The position numbers and the translations under genes were made by a program. The notes below the pieces were generated by a model. That model saw only the letters and a list, made by a program, of their open reading frames with translations. It was not told the origin of the DNA and searched no databases. A stretch of DNA of 11,167 nucleotides. Source: a candidate division TA06 bacterium (GTDB lineage Bacteria; Hydrothermota; DG-26; E44-bin18; JADFOU01). The stretch is from positions 1 through 11,167 of the forward strand of contig JADFOU010000043.1 of NCBI GenBank assembly GCA_022562655.1, written 5' to 3'. This document shows, piece after piece, positions 11,142 to 11,167 of the stretch (position 1 is the first letter of the stretch; every line of letters begins with the position of its first letter).

Positions 11142-11167
11142 CGGGGAAAAATTAGTATTATGGAGCC

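Overview
The window (about 11.2 kb, roughly balanced base composition) carries nine genes and one gene remnant, all on the + strand. The two outermost proteins carry FlgD-like Ig modules, one of them with a PNPF-type C-terminal sorting tail. With a bactofilin, HtpX and a TTGACA-type promoter repertoire, this suggests an uncultured diderm of the FCB-like or candidate-phylum type (WOR-3, TA06, Zixibacteria or similar). That placement is inference, because there is no rRNA or marker gene here.

Layout. 1-723: C-terminal end of a large secreted repeat protein with a sorting tail. 724-1140: non-coding except for a frameshifted 5' remnant of an alkD-like gene. 1141-2622: a HAD phosphatase fused to a GDPD/menorin-like (DUF2181-type) barrel. 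2656-3372: full-length AlkD-like DNA glycosylase, sharing a 77-bp exact direct repeat with the upstream remnant. 3644-4501: HtpX protease. 4822-5187: a QueD/PTPS-family protein that keeps its zinc ligands but lacks the Cys-Asp-His catalytic triad. 5274-7352: a GT-C (PMT/ArnT-like) membrane glycosyltransferase. 7435-8580: class V PLP aminotransferase. 8780-9145: bactofilin. 9229-10587: exported NHL-propeller protein with a FlgD-Ig end, closed by a strong intrinsic terminator. 10588-11167: no gene, but a cluster of palindromes, a near-perfect sigma-54 promoter and a long hairpin that read out of the window.

The most unusual feature is the spacer DNA. Most gaps from 3.4 to 9.3 kb are built of degenerate short words repeated with a strict period of 7, or else 8, 9 or 10 bases. 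The same words also occur inside genes. Five blocks lie in frame in the GT-C glycosyltransferase, four of them in loops I predict to be cytoplasmic. One block supplies the last codons and stop of the bactofilin. Another encodes the hydrophobic core of the NHL protein's signal peptide. This resembles the heptanucleotide STRR sequences of filamentous cyanobacteria, in an unrelated genome.

Functionally the genes look like envelope housekeeping (HtpX, GT-C enzyme, bactofilin, exported propeller proteins) mixed with metabolic and repair genes. They do not form one obvious pathway. Several genes downstream of 4.8 kb lack a visible Shine-Dalgarno sequence, whereas the HAD fusion and htpX have strong ones.
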